Source of the DNA: Elusimicrobiota bacterium
GTDB lineage: Bacteria > Elusimicrobiota > Elusimicrobia > UBA1565 > JACRDR01
Assembly (NCBI GenBank): GCA_016194745.1
Contig: JACQBA010000011.1
Span: 372,001-436,000, forward strand
Direction: 5' to 3'
Length of the DNA stretch: 64,000 bases
The notes beneath the pieces were generated by a model. That model saw only the letters and a list, made by a program, of their open reading frames with translations. It did not search any database and had not been told where the DNA came from. The position numbers and the translations under genes were made by a program. Positions 9,002 through 17,584 of this stretch are shown here, in pieces. The stretch's first letter is position 1. Each line of letters starts with the position of its first letter.

Positions 9002-9984
9002 GCCGCGCCTCGCCCGCCGAGAGGACGGCGGCTGCCGTCGAGTCGATCCTGGTCGTGACGAAGCGCACCATGCTGGAGGAGCTCGTGGCGCGGTTCAACT
9101 CCACGGCGCAGGCGCGCTTCTACATCGAGCACGCGGGGCTGTCCTTCGAGGAGACGCAGGCGGCGCACGACGCCTACGCGCGCGCGGTCGACGCCCTGCG
9201 GAAGGGTCTGCCGCGGGGCGTCAAGACGCAGTTCGTGGAACGGTCGTTTCTGCCCACATTCAAGTTCTCGGGCCACGATCTCGTCGTCACGATCGGCCCG
9301 GACGGCCTCGTCATCAACGCGGCGAAATACCTGACGCGCGAGCCGCTTCTCGCGGTCAACCCCGATCCCCTCCGCGTCGACGGCATCCTCAACCCCTTTG
9401 CGGTGGCGGAAGTCCCGTCTTGGGTCGAGCGGGCCATGACCGGGCCGGTGCCGCTAAAGCGCGTCTCGATGGCGAAGGCGGAACTCAACGACGGCCAGTC
9501 GCTGTACGGCGTGAACGATCTCTTCATCGGCGTGCGCTCCCACGTCTCCGCGCGGTACAAGCTCGCGGTGGGAGGGAGGTCGGAAGCGCAGAGCTCGAGC
9601 GGCATCATCGTCTCGACGGGGGCGGGGTCGACGGGCTGGCTCAGCTCCGTCGTCAACGGCGCGATGGGCGTCGCCCGGAACCTGGCGGTCCAGGGCAGGA
9701 AGGCCGCGGAGGGGGACGGCAAGCGCGTCGCGGTGCGGATGCCGTGGGACTCGGACGATCTCGTGTACGCGGTGCGCGAGCCTTTCGCCAGCAAGACTTC
9801 CCAGGCGACGCTCGCATTCGGGACAGTGCCGGGAGGCCAGTCGCTCGTCGTCGAGTCGCAGATGGCCGAGAACGGGATCATCTTCAGCGACGGGATCGAG
9901 TCGGACTATCTGAATTTCAATGCCGGGGTGGTCGCCACGATCCGGATCGCGGAACGCAAGGCCAACCTGATCGCCCGAGGCTGA
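8998..9984 (+). CDS. divergent NAD-kinase-like protein
   Basis: A 328-residue protein of the NAD/diacylglycerol kinase superfamily. Visible landmarks: VVTIGPDGLVINAAKYL where NAD kinases have GGDGT, NDLFIGVRSHVSARYKL in the place of the conserved NE region, and SSGIIVSTGAGSTGWLSS corresponding to the D-G-x-x-x-S-T-P-T-G-S-T-A-Y loop. The general architecture is intact, but the phosphate-binding GGDG is GPDG and the TPTGSTAY loop is altered, so NAD kinase activity is uncertain and another nucleotide or sugar substrate is possible. It is coupled to the SPFH gene. Confidence 0.72.
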   Translation: MSRASPAERTAAAVESILVVTKRTMLEELVARFNSTAQARFYIEHAGLSFEETQAAHDAYARAVDALRKGLPRGVKTQFVERSFLPTFKFSGHDLVVTIGPDGLVINAAKYLTREPLLAVNPDPLRVDGILNPFAVAEVPSWVERAMTGPVPLKRVSMAKAELNDGQSLYGVNDLFIGVRSHVSARYKLAVGGRSEAQSSSGIIVSTGAGSTGWLSSVVNGAMGVARNLAVQGRKAAEGDGKRVAVRMPWDSDDLVYAVREPFASKTSQATLAFGTVPGGQSLVVESQMAENGIIFSDGIESDYLNFNAGVVATIRIAERKANLIARG

Positions 9985-9990
9985 GCGGGC

Positions 9991-10371
9991 CTACCGCGGG
10001 GTCTGCAGATGCTCCGCGATCTTCTTGTGGAGGTCCTGCATTGTGAAGGGCTTCTGGACCATGGACATCGCGCCGGAGAGAAGCCCGATGCCCTTTTCGC
10101 GCGAGGTGTCGCGGCTCGTCATGATCACGATGCGCGGCGCCTTGTCGCCCATCTTGGTCGAGACCTCGCTCGCGACGTGGTAGCCGTCGATGAACGGCAT
10201 CATGACGTCGAGAAGGACGAGGTCGAAGGTCTCGCTGAGAATCTTGTCGAGCGCGTCCTTGCCGTTGGTGGCCGTGATGATCTCGTAGCCCTGATACTGG
10301 AGGTCCATCTTCAGCAAATCCAGCAGGTCCGGATCGTCGTCGGCTACTAGGATGCGCTTTCGATCTGCCAA
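9991..10371 (-). CDS. single-domain response regulator (CheY-like)
   Basis: A 126-residue receiver with the acidic pocket DDD at 11-13, phospho-acceptor Asp55 (LVLLDVMMP), switch Thr in IVIMTSR and Lys in VQKPFT. No output domain. The start overlaps the dnaE 3' end by 25 nt and has a GGGAGAG site inside the dnaE coding sequence. The partner kinase is not adjacent. Confidence 0.9.
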   Translation of the reverse strand: MADRKRILVADDDPDLLDLLKMDLQYQGYEIITATNGKDALDKILSETFDLVLLDVMMPFIDGYHVASEVSTKMGDKAPRIVIMTSRDTSREKGIGLLSGAMSMVQKPFTMQDLHKKIAEHLQTPR

Positions 10372-13300
10372 GTTCTCTCTCCCAGGGTGGTCTCCAACTC
10401 TTCTAGCAAATTTCCCGCCAGGCTGACCCGCGTCTCCGTCTCAACGAGGGCCATCCCGTGCGCCGGCGTTTCGACGCGGAGCATGACCGGGCAGTTGCCG
10501 GGGTGCCGCGCCAGGACGTCGCGCAAGGCCTCGAGCGTCGAGTCCTCGAGAGCCGTCGTCGAGAAAGAGACGGTGAGCCGGCGGGCCCAGCGCTGCAGGG
10601 CCAGGTCGATCGGAAGGATCTCTTCGACGATCAATTCCGGCTTGGAGTCCTCGCCGCGCGTGCTCAGGCGCCCCGAGACCGTGACGATGGCGTTGGCCGA
10701 CAGCTGCTTGCCCAGGCCGGAGGCGTAGGCCCGGGGGAAGACGAGCAGCGCGATCTCGCCCGTCAGATCCTCCAGCGTGGCGCGGGCCCACGGCTCTCCG
10801 CTTTTCTTCGTGGTCATGCGCTTGACCTGGGTCACCATGCCCGCGACGCGGACCGTCGAGGAGATGTCCTCCGTGATCGCCTCGATCGGATGGGTCGAGA
10901 TGCACCGCAGGCGCTCGCGGTAGCGCAGCAGCGGATGCCCCGAGAAATAGAACCCGAGGACCTCTTTCTCGGACTTGAGCATGTCGTGTTCGGAAAGGGG
11001 CTCGACGCTCGATTTCCCGTTCGACGCCGCGGCCGGCTCGGACTCGGTCCCGAAGAGAAGTCCCTGTCCCCGGCCGATGTCCTCCTTGAGCCGCGCTTGA
11101 CGTTCCATCGTCTGCTCGAGGGTCGCGAGGAGCTCCGCCCGCCCGTGGCGGATGCCGTGGCCGGGGACGAGCGTGTCCATGGCGCCGGCGTGGACCAGCG
11201 ACTCGAGCACCTTCTTGTTCGCCGCGTGAAGATCGATGCGCCTGCAGAAGTCGTCCGCCGACGCGAACGGGCCGTCCTTGACGCGCGCGGCGACGATCGA
11301 CTCCGCCGCCCCCTCGCCGACGTTCTTGATGGCGACGAGGCCGAATCGGATCTTGCCGTCCTCGATCGAGAACTTCACTTCCGACTTCTGGACGTTCGGA
11401 GGAAGGACCTCGATGCCCATCGCCTTGGCCTCGTTGAGGTAGGTGACGAGCTTGTTCTCCTTCCCCTCGACAAGCGCGTTGTGGCCGATCTCCGAGGTGA
11501 TCAGCGCGGTCATGTATTCGATCGGGAAGTTGGCCTTCAGAAACGCGGTCTGGTAGGCGACGAGCCCGTAGGCGGCGGAATGCGATTTATTGAAGCCGTA
11601 GCCTCCGAACTTCACCATCTGGTCGTAAATCTTGTTGGCGAGCTTATCGGTGAGCTTGTTTTTCTTGCAGCCGCTCAAGAAATCCTCGCGCAGCGCCTCG
11701 GCCGCCATCGGGTCCTTCTTTCCCATGGCCTTGCGCAGCCCGTCGGCTTGGCCGGGCGAGAATCCCGCCAGCGACTTCGAGATCTCCATGACCTGCTCTT
11801 GATACACCATGCAGCCGTAGGTGTCCTCGAGGATGGGCTTGAGGAGCGCGTGCTCGTAGGTGACCTTCTTGCCGTGCTTGTTCGCGACGAAGTCGTCGAC
11901 CATGCCGCTTTGCATGGGGCCCGGGCGGTAGAGCGCCACCAAGGCGACGACGTCGCGGAACTCGGAGGGTTTGAGCTTGCGAACGAGATCGCGCATCCCT
12001 TCCGAGTCGAGCTGGAAGACGCCCAGACATTTGCCGGACTTGAGGAGATCGAACGCCTTGACGTCGTCGAGAGGGAGCGTCTGGACATCGAAGCCCTTGT
12101 GGCCGGAGGCGTGGATGTTCTCGACCGCGTGCTGGATGATGGAGAGCGTCCGCAGGCCGAGGAAGTCCATCTTGAGGAGGCCGAGCTTGGGCAGCACCTC
12201 GCCGTCGTACTGCGTCGTCACGACATCGGACTTGCCGGCCTGGGCGAGCGGCGTATAGTTGACCACCGCGTCCTTCGTGATGACGATGCCGGCCGCGTGC
12301 ACGCTCGTGTTGCGCTTGAGGCCCTCGAGCTTCTGCGCGAGGTCGAGGAGCTTCTTGATCTGGGGATCGCGCGCCATCTCTTGGAGGTCGGGGCTCCCCT
12401 CGAGCGCCTCGTGGATCGTCTTGCCCATCGGGATGAGCTTGGTGAGCTTGTCGGTCTCGGCGATGGCGATGCCCATGACGCGGCCGACGTCCTTGATCGC
12501 GGCCTTGGCGAGCATCGAGCTGAAGGTGATGATGCGCGCGACGTTCGTCTCGCCGTAGCGCTTGCGCACGTACTCGATGACCCGCTCGCGGCCCTCGTCC
12601 GAGAAGTCGATGTCCAGATCGGGCATCGAGCGGCGGTCCGGATTGAGGAAGCGCTCGAAGAGAAGGTTGTAGTGGATCGGGTCGAGCATCGTGATGTCGA
12701 GCGAATAGGATACGAGCGAGCCGGCGCCGGAGCCGCGGCCCGGCCCGACCGGGATGCCGTTCGTCTTGGCATACTTGATGAAGTCCCAGACGATGAGGAA
12801 GTAGCCCGAGAACCCCATCTTCTTGATGACCGACAGCTCGAATGCGAGGCGCTCCTTGTAGCGCGGGTCGTCCGTCTTGCCGATGCGCTTGAGCCCCTCC
12901 TTGCACAGGTGCTCGAGGAAGGAGTCCTGATCGTGGCCCGGGGGGACGTCGTAGCGGGGCAGGTGCATCGACTTCATGTCCAGCTCGACGTGACACGACT
13001 CGGCGATCTGGAGCGTGTTCTTGATGGACTCCGGGGAGAAATGGAAGACCTTCGCCATCTCGTCCGGCGTCTTGAAGTAGAACTCGTGCGTCTCGAAGCG
13101 GAGGCGGTTCGTCTCCGCGATTTGGCGGCCGGTCGAGATGCAGACCCGAGCGTCGTGCGCCTCGAAGTCGTTCTTTTTGGCGTAATGGCAGTCGTTGGTC
13201 GCGACGAGGGGGATCTTCGTCTTCTCGTGAATCTCCAGCAGGGCCTTCAGCACCTGGCGCTGCTTGTCGAGCCCGTGGTCCATGATCTCGAGGTAGAAGG

Positions 13301-13835
13301 CGCCGGGCTCGAGGCGGTCCCGATATTGCATCGCGAGATCGATGGCGGCCTTGAGGTTGCCCGTGAGGATCATCTGCGACAGCTCGCTCTTCAAGCATCC
13401 CGACAACACGATGAGCCCTTTGGAGTGCTCCGCCAGCAGTTCCTTGTCGATGCGAGGGTCGTAGTAGAAGCCCTCGAGCGACGCCTTCGAGGCCAGCGCC
13501 ATCAGGTTCTTGTAGCCCTCGTTGGTCCGCGCGAGCACGGTGAGGTGGCAGTTTTCCTTTTGCGAGCCGCCCTTCTCCTTGCGCGAGCCTTTGGCGAGGT
13601 ACATCTCGCAGCCGATGATCGGCTTGAGTCCCACGGCGTTGCACTGCGTGTAGAACTCGACGGCGCCGAATAGGTTGCCGTGATCGGTCAGGGCCATTCC
13701 CTTGGAGCCGCCGTGGGCGAGCGATTTCAGCAGTTCAGAGGGTTTTCCGTCGTGGTCCGAGAATCGAGTGGTGCCGTCGAGCAGGGAATACTCGGAGTGG
13801 TTGTGAAGGTGGATGAACTCCGCCTTGGAACTCAT
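10347..13835 (-). CDS. dnaE: DNA polymerase III alpha subunit
   Basis: A 1162-residue replicative polymerase. An N-terminal PHP domain starts with HLHNHSEYSLLDG; the polymerase core carries GPGRGSGAGSLVSY and the catalytic PDLDIDFSDEGRE; tandem helix-hairpin-helix and an OB-fold (VRVAGMVTQVKRMT) lie near the C-terminus. The length fits DnaE1-type enzymes. It makes the leading and lagging strands with the beta clamp. The gene is divergent from the Nudix gene, with a TATAAT-containing AT-rich gap of only 20 bp. Confidence 0.97.
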   Translation of the reverse strand: MSSKAEFIHLHNHSEYSLLDGTTRFSDHDGKPSELLKSLAHGGSKGMALTDHGNLFGAVEFYTQCNAVGLKPIIGCEMYLAKGSRKEKGGSQKENCHLTVLARTNEGYKNLMALASKASLEGFYYDPRIDKELLAEHSKGLIVLSGCLKSELSQMILTGNLKAAIDLAMQYRDRLEPGAFYLEIMDHGLDKQRQVLKALLEIHEKTKIPLVATNDCHYAKKNDFEAHDARVCISTGRQIAETNRLRFETHEFYFKTPDEMAKVFHFSPESIKNTLQIAESCHVELDMKSMHLPRYDVPPGHDQDSFLEHLCKEGLKRIGKTDDPRYKERLAFELSVIKKMGFSGYFLIVWDFIKYAKTNGIPVGPGRGSGAGSLVSYSLDITMLDPIHYNLLFERFLNPDRRSMPDLDIDFSDEGRERVIEYVRKRYGETNVARIITFSSMLAKAAIKDVGRVMGIAIAETDKLTKLIPMGKTIHEALEGSPDLQEMARDPQIKKLLDLAQKLEGLKRNTSVHAAGIVITKDAVVNYTPLAQAGKSDVVTTQYDGEVLPKLGLLKMDFLGLRTLSIIQHAVENIHASGHKGFDVQTLPLDDVKAFDLLKSGKCLGVFQLDSEGMRDLVRKLKPSEFRDVVALVALYRPGPMQSGMVDDFVANKHGKKVTYEHALLKPILEDTYGCMVYQEQVMEISKSLAGFSPGQADGLRKAMGKKDPMAAEALREDFLSGCKKNKLTDKLANKIYDQMVKFGGYGFNKSHSAAYGLVAYQTAFLKANFPIEYMTALITSEIGHNALVEGKENKLVTYLNEAKAMGIEVLPPNVQKSEVKFSIEDGKIRFGLVAIKNVGEGAAESIVAARVKDGPFASADDFCRRIDLHAANKKVLESLVHAGAMDTLVPGHGIRHGRAELLATLEQTMERQARLKEDIGRGQGLLFGTESEPAAASNGKSSVEPLSEHDMLKSEKEVLGFYFSGHPLLRYRERLRCISTHPIEAITEDISSTVRVAGMVTQVKRMTTKKSGEPWARATLEDLTGEIALLVFPRAYASGLGKQLSANAIVTVSGRLSTRGEDSKPELIVEEILPIDLALQRWARRLTVSFSTTALEDSTLEALRDVLARHPGNCPVMLRVETPAHGMALVETETRVSLAGNLLEELETTLGERTWQIESAS

Positions 13836-13843
13836 GCTTTATA

Positions 13844-13849
13844 TATAAT
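13844..13849 (+). promoter_or_regulatory. -10 element (TATAAT) before the Nudix gene
   Basis: A perfect TATAAT in the 20-bp AT-rich gap between dnaE and the Nudix gene. A start 7 nt downstream falls on the GTG at 13856, implying a leaderless transcript. No good -35 at the usual spacing is visible. Confidence 0.45.
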
Positions 13850-13855
13850 GGCCGC

Positions 13856-14404
13856 GTGCGGCGAGACGATTCCCATCTCATTGAAACGAAAATCCGCACC
13901 AAGCCCGTGTACCGCGGCAACGCCGTGAATTTCTTCGTGGACCAGGTGCGGCTGCCCAACGGGAAGAAGGCCGAGCGAGAGTATTTGGACCATCCCGGCG
14001 CCGTCGCCGCGATCCCGATTCTCGACCGCGACACGGTGATCATGGTCCGCCAATACCGCTATCCGGTCCGCGAGGTCACCTACGAGATCCCGGCGGGCAA
14101 GCTCGCGGCGGGCGAAGCGCCGCTGCCGTGCGTCCGGAGGGAGCTCAAGGAGGAGACGGGGTTCACCGCCGGGCGGATACGCCGCCTTATCTCCTATTGG
14201 CCCACGCCCGCGTTCTCCGACGAGGTTCTCCATATTTATGTCGCCGAGGATCTTCGGCCCGGCACGGTCTGCCCCGACGAGGACGAGTTTCTCGAAGTCA
14301 AACGAGTTCCCCTGCGGCGCGCGCTGGACTGGGTTTTTGAAGGCAAGATCCGCGATTCGAAGTCCGTGATCGCGCTCCTGGCCTACTCTCTCCGTCGGAG
14401 ATGA
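13856..14404 (+). CDS. Nudix hydrolase, ADP-ribose pyrophosphatase type
   Basis: A 182-residue protein with a complete Nudix box, GKLAAGE-x7-RELKEETGF (G-x5-E-x7-RE-x2-EE-x-GU), around residues 82-104. The upstream EYLDHPGAVAAIPI and VRQYRYPVREVTYEIPAG are typical of ADP-ribose pyrophosphatases (NudF group), which cleave ADP-ribose to AMP and ribose-5-phosphate. It starts at GTG; the ATG at 13848 is out of frame. Substrate is inferred from subfamily resemblance. Confidence 0.85.
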   Translation: MRRDDSHLIETKIRTKPVYRGNAVNFFVDQVRLPNGKKAEREYLDHPGAVAAIPILDRDTVIMVRQYRYPVREVTYEIPAGKLAAGEAPLPCVRRELKEETGFTAGRIRRLISYWPTPAFSDEVLHIYVAEDLRPGTVCPDEDEFLEVKRVPLRRALDWVFEGKIRDSKSVIALLAYSLRRR

Positions 14405-14441
14405 CGATTATACATTATCGGGATGGCCAAGGCGTCCTGCC

Positions 14442-16502
14442 ATGAACCCGGAGGAGCTTCCGACATGGACTCCGTTTCTCAAGCGGGCGCTCCTGTTCCG
14501 GGACCTGTCCTCCGAGGACCTAGATAAAGTCGCGGCGCGCCTCAAGCCGCTATCTCTGCCCAAGGGCGCGACGCTCTATACCCGGGGCGACGCCGGCGAC
14601 GCGTTCTATCTCGTGACGTCCGGCCAGGTGCGCCTTCTGTCGGAGCGGGGCGGGCGCGAGGTCATCACCGCCTTTCTCGGCCGCGGCGACGCGCTCGGAG
14701 AGCTGTCGCTCCTGACCGGCGAGCCCCGATCGGTCACCGTCAAGCTCGACACCACGTCCGAGTTCCTCGTCCTCTCGAAGAAGGAATTCGAGGAGATCGT
14801 GCGGGAGAACCCGACGATCCTCATCCATCTGTCGCGCATCATCGCCCAGAGGCTCCTGCACACCACCAAGACGCACGCGCCCGCGCAGCCCAAGTCCCAG
14901 CAGCAGCTCCTCGTCTGGGCGTCGGCCCTGGAGGAGTCGGCGCGCGTCCTCTTCATGGTGCACGTCGCGCTCAACCTGGTCGAGGAGTCCCGCAAGCGGA
15001 TCCTCCTCGTCGACATGACCCCGAATGCCGGCGCGCTGGCGAAGGCGATGGGGATGCGTCCGGTGCTGACGAACGAGTCCATGTTCCGGGAGCAGGACTT
15101 GCGCGATCCGGGGGTGCTGCGCAACCTCGTGTCGGAGCATCCCTCCGGACTGAGCGTGATGAGCCTGCCGCCGTCCGTCCTGGGCGGACGTCTCTACCGC
15201 GGAATCTTCCTCCTGATGAACCTCCTTCGGGACAACAATGATTTCGTGCTGATCGCGATCGGGGACCAGCTGGGCGACGTCGAGCGCTCGATCCTGGAAG
15301 AAGCGGACGCGTGGGGAGTGGTCGGTTCGACGCCGCGGCTGGACGCGTTCCATAAGCTCGAGTCCAGCCTGTCGACGCTCGGTGAGGGTTCGCGCAAGGT
15401 GCTGAGGATATGGCTCGGCGACCTTCCCCCGACGGAGACCGCGTGGCTCCGGCGCTCGGAGCTGTTCAGAGTCCCGTGGTCGCAGGATCTGTGCTCCGAA
15501 TACGAGCGGGGCATCTCCGCATTTTCCGCGATGGAGCGCTTTCCGCACTCGATGCGCGCGCTACGCCGGCTCGCGCGGCGCTTCGCGGGGCTGAGCATCG
15601 GGCTGGCGATGGGGTCGGGAGCGGCGCTCGGCTACTCGCTGATCGGCGTGCTGAAGGGGCTTCGGCGCGCCAACATCGAAGTGGACATGGTCTCCGGCAC
15701 CTCCATCGGCTCGCTCATCGCTGGGTATTACGCGCTCGGCATGGACATCGAGGCCATCGAGAAGATCGCGCTCGGAGTCGACAAGGCTTGGGTCTACGAG
15801 AACCTGTTCTGGGACCTCACGCTGCCGCGGGCCGGCATCTTCGGCGGCGTCACGCTCCACCGGTTCATCAAGTCCTACTTCGGCGACAAGGAATTCCACG
15901 AGCTGGAGATCCCCTTCGCTTGCGTCGCGACGGACATCGAGACGGGCGAGGGCGTCGTCCTCCGGGAGGGCCGCGTCGCCGACGCCATCCGCGCGTCCTG
16001 CGGCATCCCGCTCCTGTTCGCGCCGTACCACCATCAGGGCCGGTTCCTCGTGGACGGAGGGCTCGTGGACCCCGTCCCCGTCCGCGTCGTGTCGCAGATG
16101 GGGGCGGACCTCCTCATCTCGATCAATCTCACCATGCCCGCCGCGCAGCGCAAGAGCGCCGTGCGGGAGCGGCGCTCGACGGCCTTCTCGCAGCTCGCGA
16201 ATCTCCAGGCGATCAAGGATCTCGCGATCTCGGAGGCCCTTCAGGCGCCGAACATGCTCGAGATCCTATTCCAGATGATCTACACGATGGAATACGAGAT
16301 CTCGCAGTCGCGCGTAGGCGTCGCCGACGTCGTGATCCAGCCTGAACTCGGCGCCTTCTCCTGGACCGAGCTGCATCGCGCCCGTGAGATCATTGAGATG
16401 GGGGAGCGCGCCGCGGAGGAGTCCGTCCCGAAGATCAAGGCCATGCTCCCGTATTTCGCGAACTACTGCGTCATGCCGATGAAGCCGTGGAAGGCCTTCT
16501 GA
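14442..16502 (+). CDS. cNMP-binding / ParA-like / patatin three-part protein (NTE-like)
   Basis: A 686-residue protein. Residues about 15-135 are a cyclic-nucleotide-binding domain (GDAGDAFYLVTSGQVRLL, GDALGELSLLTGEPRSVTV). Residues 160-345 resemble a Rossmann/ParA-type segment (KRILLVDMTPNAGALAKAMG) without a Walker A lysine loop. Residues about 380-600 are a patatin domain with GTSIG nucleophile elbow and FLVDGGLVDPVPV carrying the catalytic Asp. This order resembles bacterial homologues of neuropathy target esterase, which are membrane-lipid lysophospholipases controlled by the N-terminal domain. It follows the Nudix gene by 37 nt, with only a weak ribosome-binding site. Confidence 0.85.
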   Translation: MNPEELPTWTPFLKRALLFRDLSSEDLDKVAARLKPLSLPKGATLYTRGDAGDAFYLVTSGQVRLLSERGGREVITAFLGRGDALGELSLLTGEPRSVTVKLDTTSEFLVLSKKEFEEIVRENPTILIHLSRIIAQRLLHTTKTHAPAQPKSQQQLLVWASALEESARVLFMVHVALNLVEESRKRILLVDMTPNAGALAKAMGMRPVLTNESMFREQDLRDPGVLRNLVSEHPSGLSVMSLPPSVLGGRLYRGIFLLMNLLRDNNDFVLIAIGDQLGDVERSILEEADAWGVVGSTPRLDAFHKLESSLSTLGEGSRKVLRIWLGDLPPTETAWLRRSELFRVPWSQDLCSEYERGISAFSAMERFPHSMRALRRLARRFAGLSIGLAMGSGAALGYSLIGVLKGLRRANIEVDMVSGTSIGSLIAGYYALGMDIEAIEKIALGVDKAWVYENLFWDLTLPRAGIFGGVTLHRFIKSYFGDKEFHELEIPFACVATDIETGEGVVLREGRVADAIRASCGIPLLFAPYHHQGRFLVDGGLVDPVPVRVVSQMGADLLISINLTMPAAQRKSAVRERRSTAFSQLANLQAIKDLAISEALQAPNMLEILFQMIYTMEYEISQSRVGVADVVIQPELGAFSWTELHRAREIIEMGERAAEESVPKIKAMLPYFANYCVMPMKPWKAF

Positions 16503-16606
16503 CGGCGTAGGCCCAATGCGTCCGCGCCGATAGCCAAAGGACCCACGGCGTTTTCGCGGGCTTAATCCTAGAATCCCTTCGTCGTAGAATACTAGGAGGA
16601 TAGCTC

Positions 16607-17113
16607 ATGAAAGTTCATTCGATGTTCCTTGCCGCGTCCCTCATCGCCCCGGCGTCCGCGTTCGCGGCCGTGCCGGAGGCCGGTCTCGTGGAAGCGGCGT
16701 TTCAAGCGGAGAAGATCGCGGCGACGGGCGCCGACTCGATCCGAGAGCGCAACAGCCGGCACTTTGAGCCCATCTACAAGGCGCTGGACGTTCCCGCTCG
16801 GTCCATCCCGTCCATCACGCTGCTTAGCGTGCGGCAGAAGCACGTGGGCGGTCTGTGGTGCACGCACTCGCGCCCGACGCCGCCGCGGCCGGGTCGCTCG
16901 GATTCCTACAGCTGTCGGCTCGAGCGCAAGGGCAACGACGGAGATTCGGACATCTACCGAGCGCTGAAGGTTCCAGAGACGGTCACGCCGGACCGGGCGA
17001 CGAAGCGGGTGTCGGGTCTGACCTGCGTTCACCAGCAGCATCGCCTCGGACAGCCGGGCGGACTCGGCGCGACGATCTGGAAGACGAGCTGCACGCTGGT
17101 CGTTCCGCGGTAG
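16607..17113 (+). CDS. small exported protein with internal duplication, unknown function
   Basis: A 168-residue protein with a signal peptide (about 20 residues, ending SAFA). The mature part holds two copies of one unit: IYKALDVP...VGGLWCTH...YSCRL and IYRALKVP...VSGLTCVH...TSCTL, each with two cysteines that could form a disulphide. The start has GGAGGATAGCTC upstream and a TAGAAT -10-like element 20 nt before that. It stands alone between the patatin fusion and a terminator. I know no family for it. Confidence 0.75.
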   Translation: MKVHSMFLAASLIAPASAFAAVPEAGLVEAAFQAEKIAATGADSIRERNSRHFEPIYKALDVPARSIPSITLLSVRQKHVGGLWCTHSRPTPPRPGRSDSYSCRLERKGNDGDSDIYRALKVPETVTPDRATKRVSGLTCVHQQHRLGQPGGLGATIWKTSCTLVVPR

Positions 17114-17130
17114 CTTTCCTAAGACGCAAA

Positions 17131-17172
17131 CGAAGGCCCGGTTCTCGTTAGGGGAGCCGGGCCTTTCGTTTT
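17131..17172. terminator. bidirectional rho-independent terminator
   Basis: A GC-rich stem with AAGGCCCGG on the left and CCGGGCCTT on the right, flanked by A- and T-rich ends (AAACG... and ...TCGTTTT). It separates the convergent secreted-protein gene and response-regulator gene. Confidence 0.85.
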
Positions 17173-17180
17173 GCGCTCGA

Positions 17181-17525
17181 TCAGGCGCGCATCGCGTTCA
17201 ATAGGCTGTCGAACCGGATCGGTTTCGGGACGAACCTGTCGATGGGCGCCACGAGAATATCGCGGTCGTTGTAGAGGGCGCTCGTCATGATGATGCGCAT
17301 GCCGGGATACAGGGTCTTCGCCCGCCGCGACAGCTCGAAGCCGTCCATCGGCTCCATCTTCGCGTCCGTGAGGAGCCAGTCGTAGCGGCGCTCCTGCAGG
17401 CGGCGGAGGGCTTCCTCGGCCGAGCCGGCGGAATCGACGTCGAAGCCGGCTTGCTTTAGGGAGATGCGCAGCATCGCCCTGCCGGCGAGGTCGTCGTCCA
17501 CGATCAAGACCGATTGGCTTCTCAT
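17181..17525 (-). CDS. single-domain response regulator downstream of the sigma-54 kinase
   Basis: A 114-residue receiver: acidic DDD at 10-12, phospho-Asp54 (LLTDAKM), switch Thr in RIIMTSA and Lys in VPKPI. The ATG at 17525 is used because the longer reading runs into the kinase gene. It is 59 nt after the PAS kinase and probably forms a three-gene operon with it and the NtrC-type activator. It could act as a phosphate sink or a second output of the kinase. Confidence 0.87.
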   Translation of the reverse strand: MRSQSVLIVDDDLAGRAMLRISLKQAGFDVDSAGSAEEALRRLQERRYDWLLTDAKMEPMDGFELSRRAKTLYPGMRIIMTSALYNDRDILVAPIDRFVPKPIRFDSLLNAMRA

Positions 17526-17584
17526 AGCGTGCCGCCTTGCCGTCGGATACCGCAATGGAACAGCCAGGGGAGGCCGCCGAGCCC

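Noticed and set aside
10458-13673. A 1071-residue open frame opposite dnaE
   Set aside because: It is a GC-rich shadow of the dnaE gene on the other strand; its residues are dominated by Arg, Leu, Val, Asp and Glu, with no fold, and dnaE is unambiguous.
13844-13860. ATG at 13848 as the Nudix start
   Set aside because: It is out of frame with the Nudix box; GTG 13856 is in frame.
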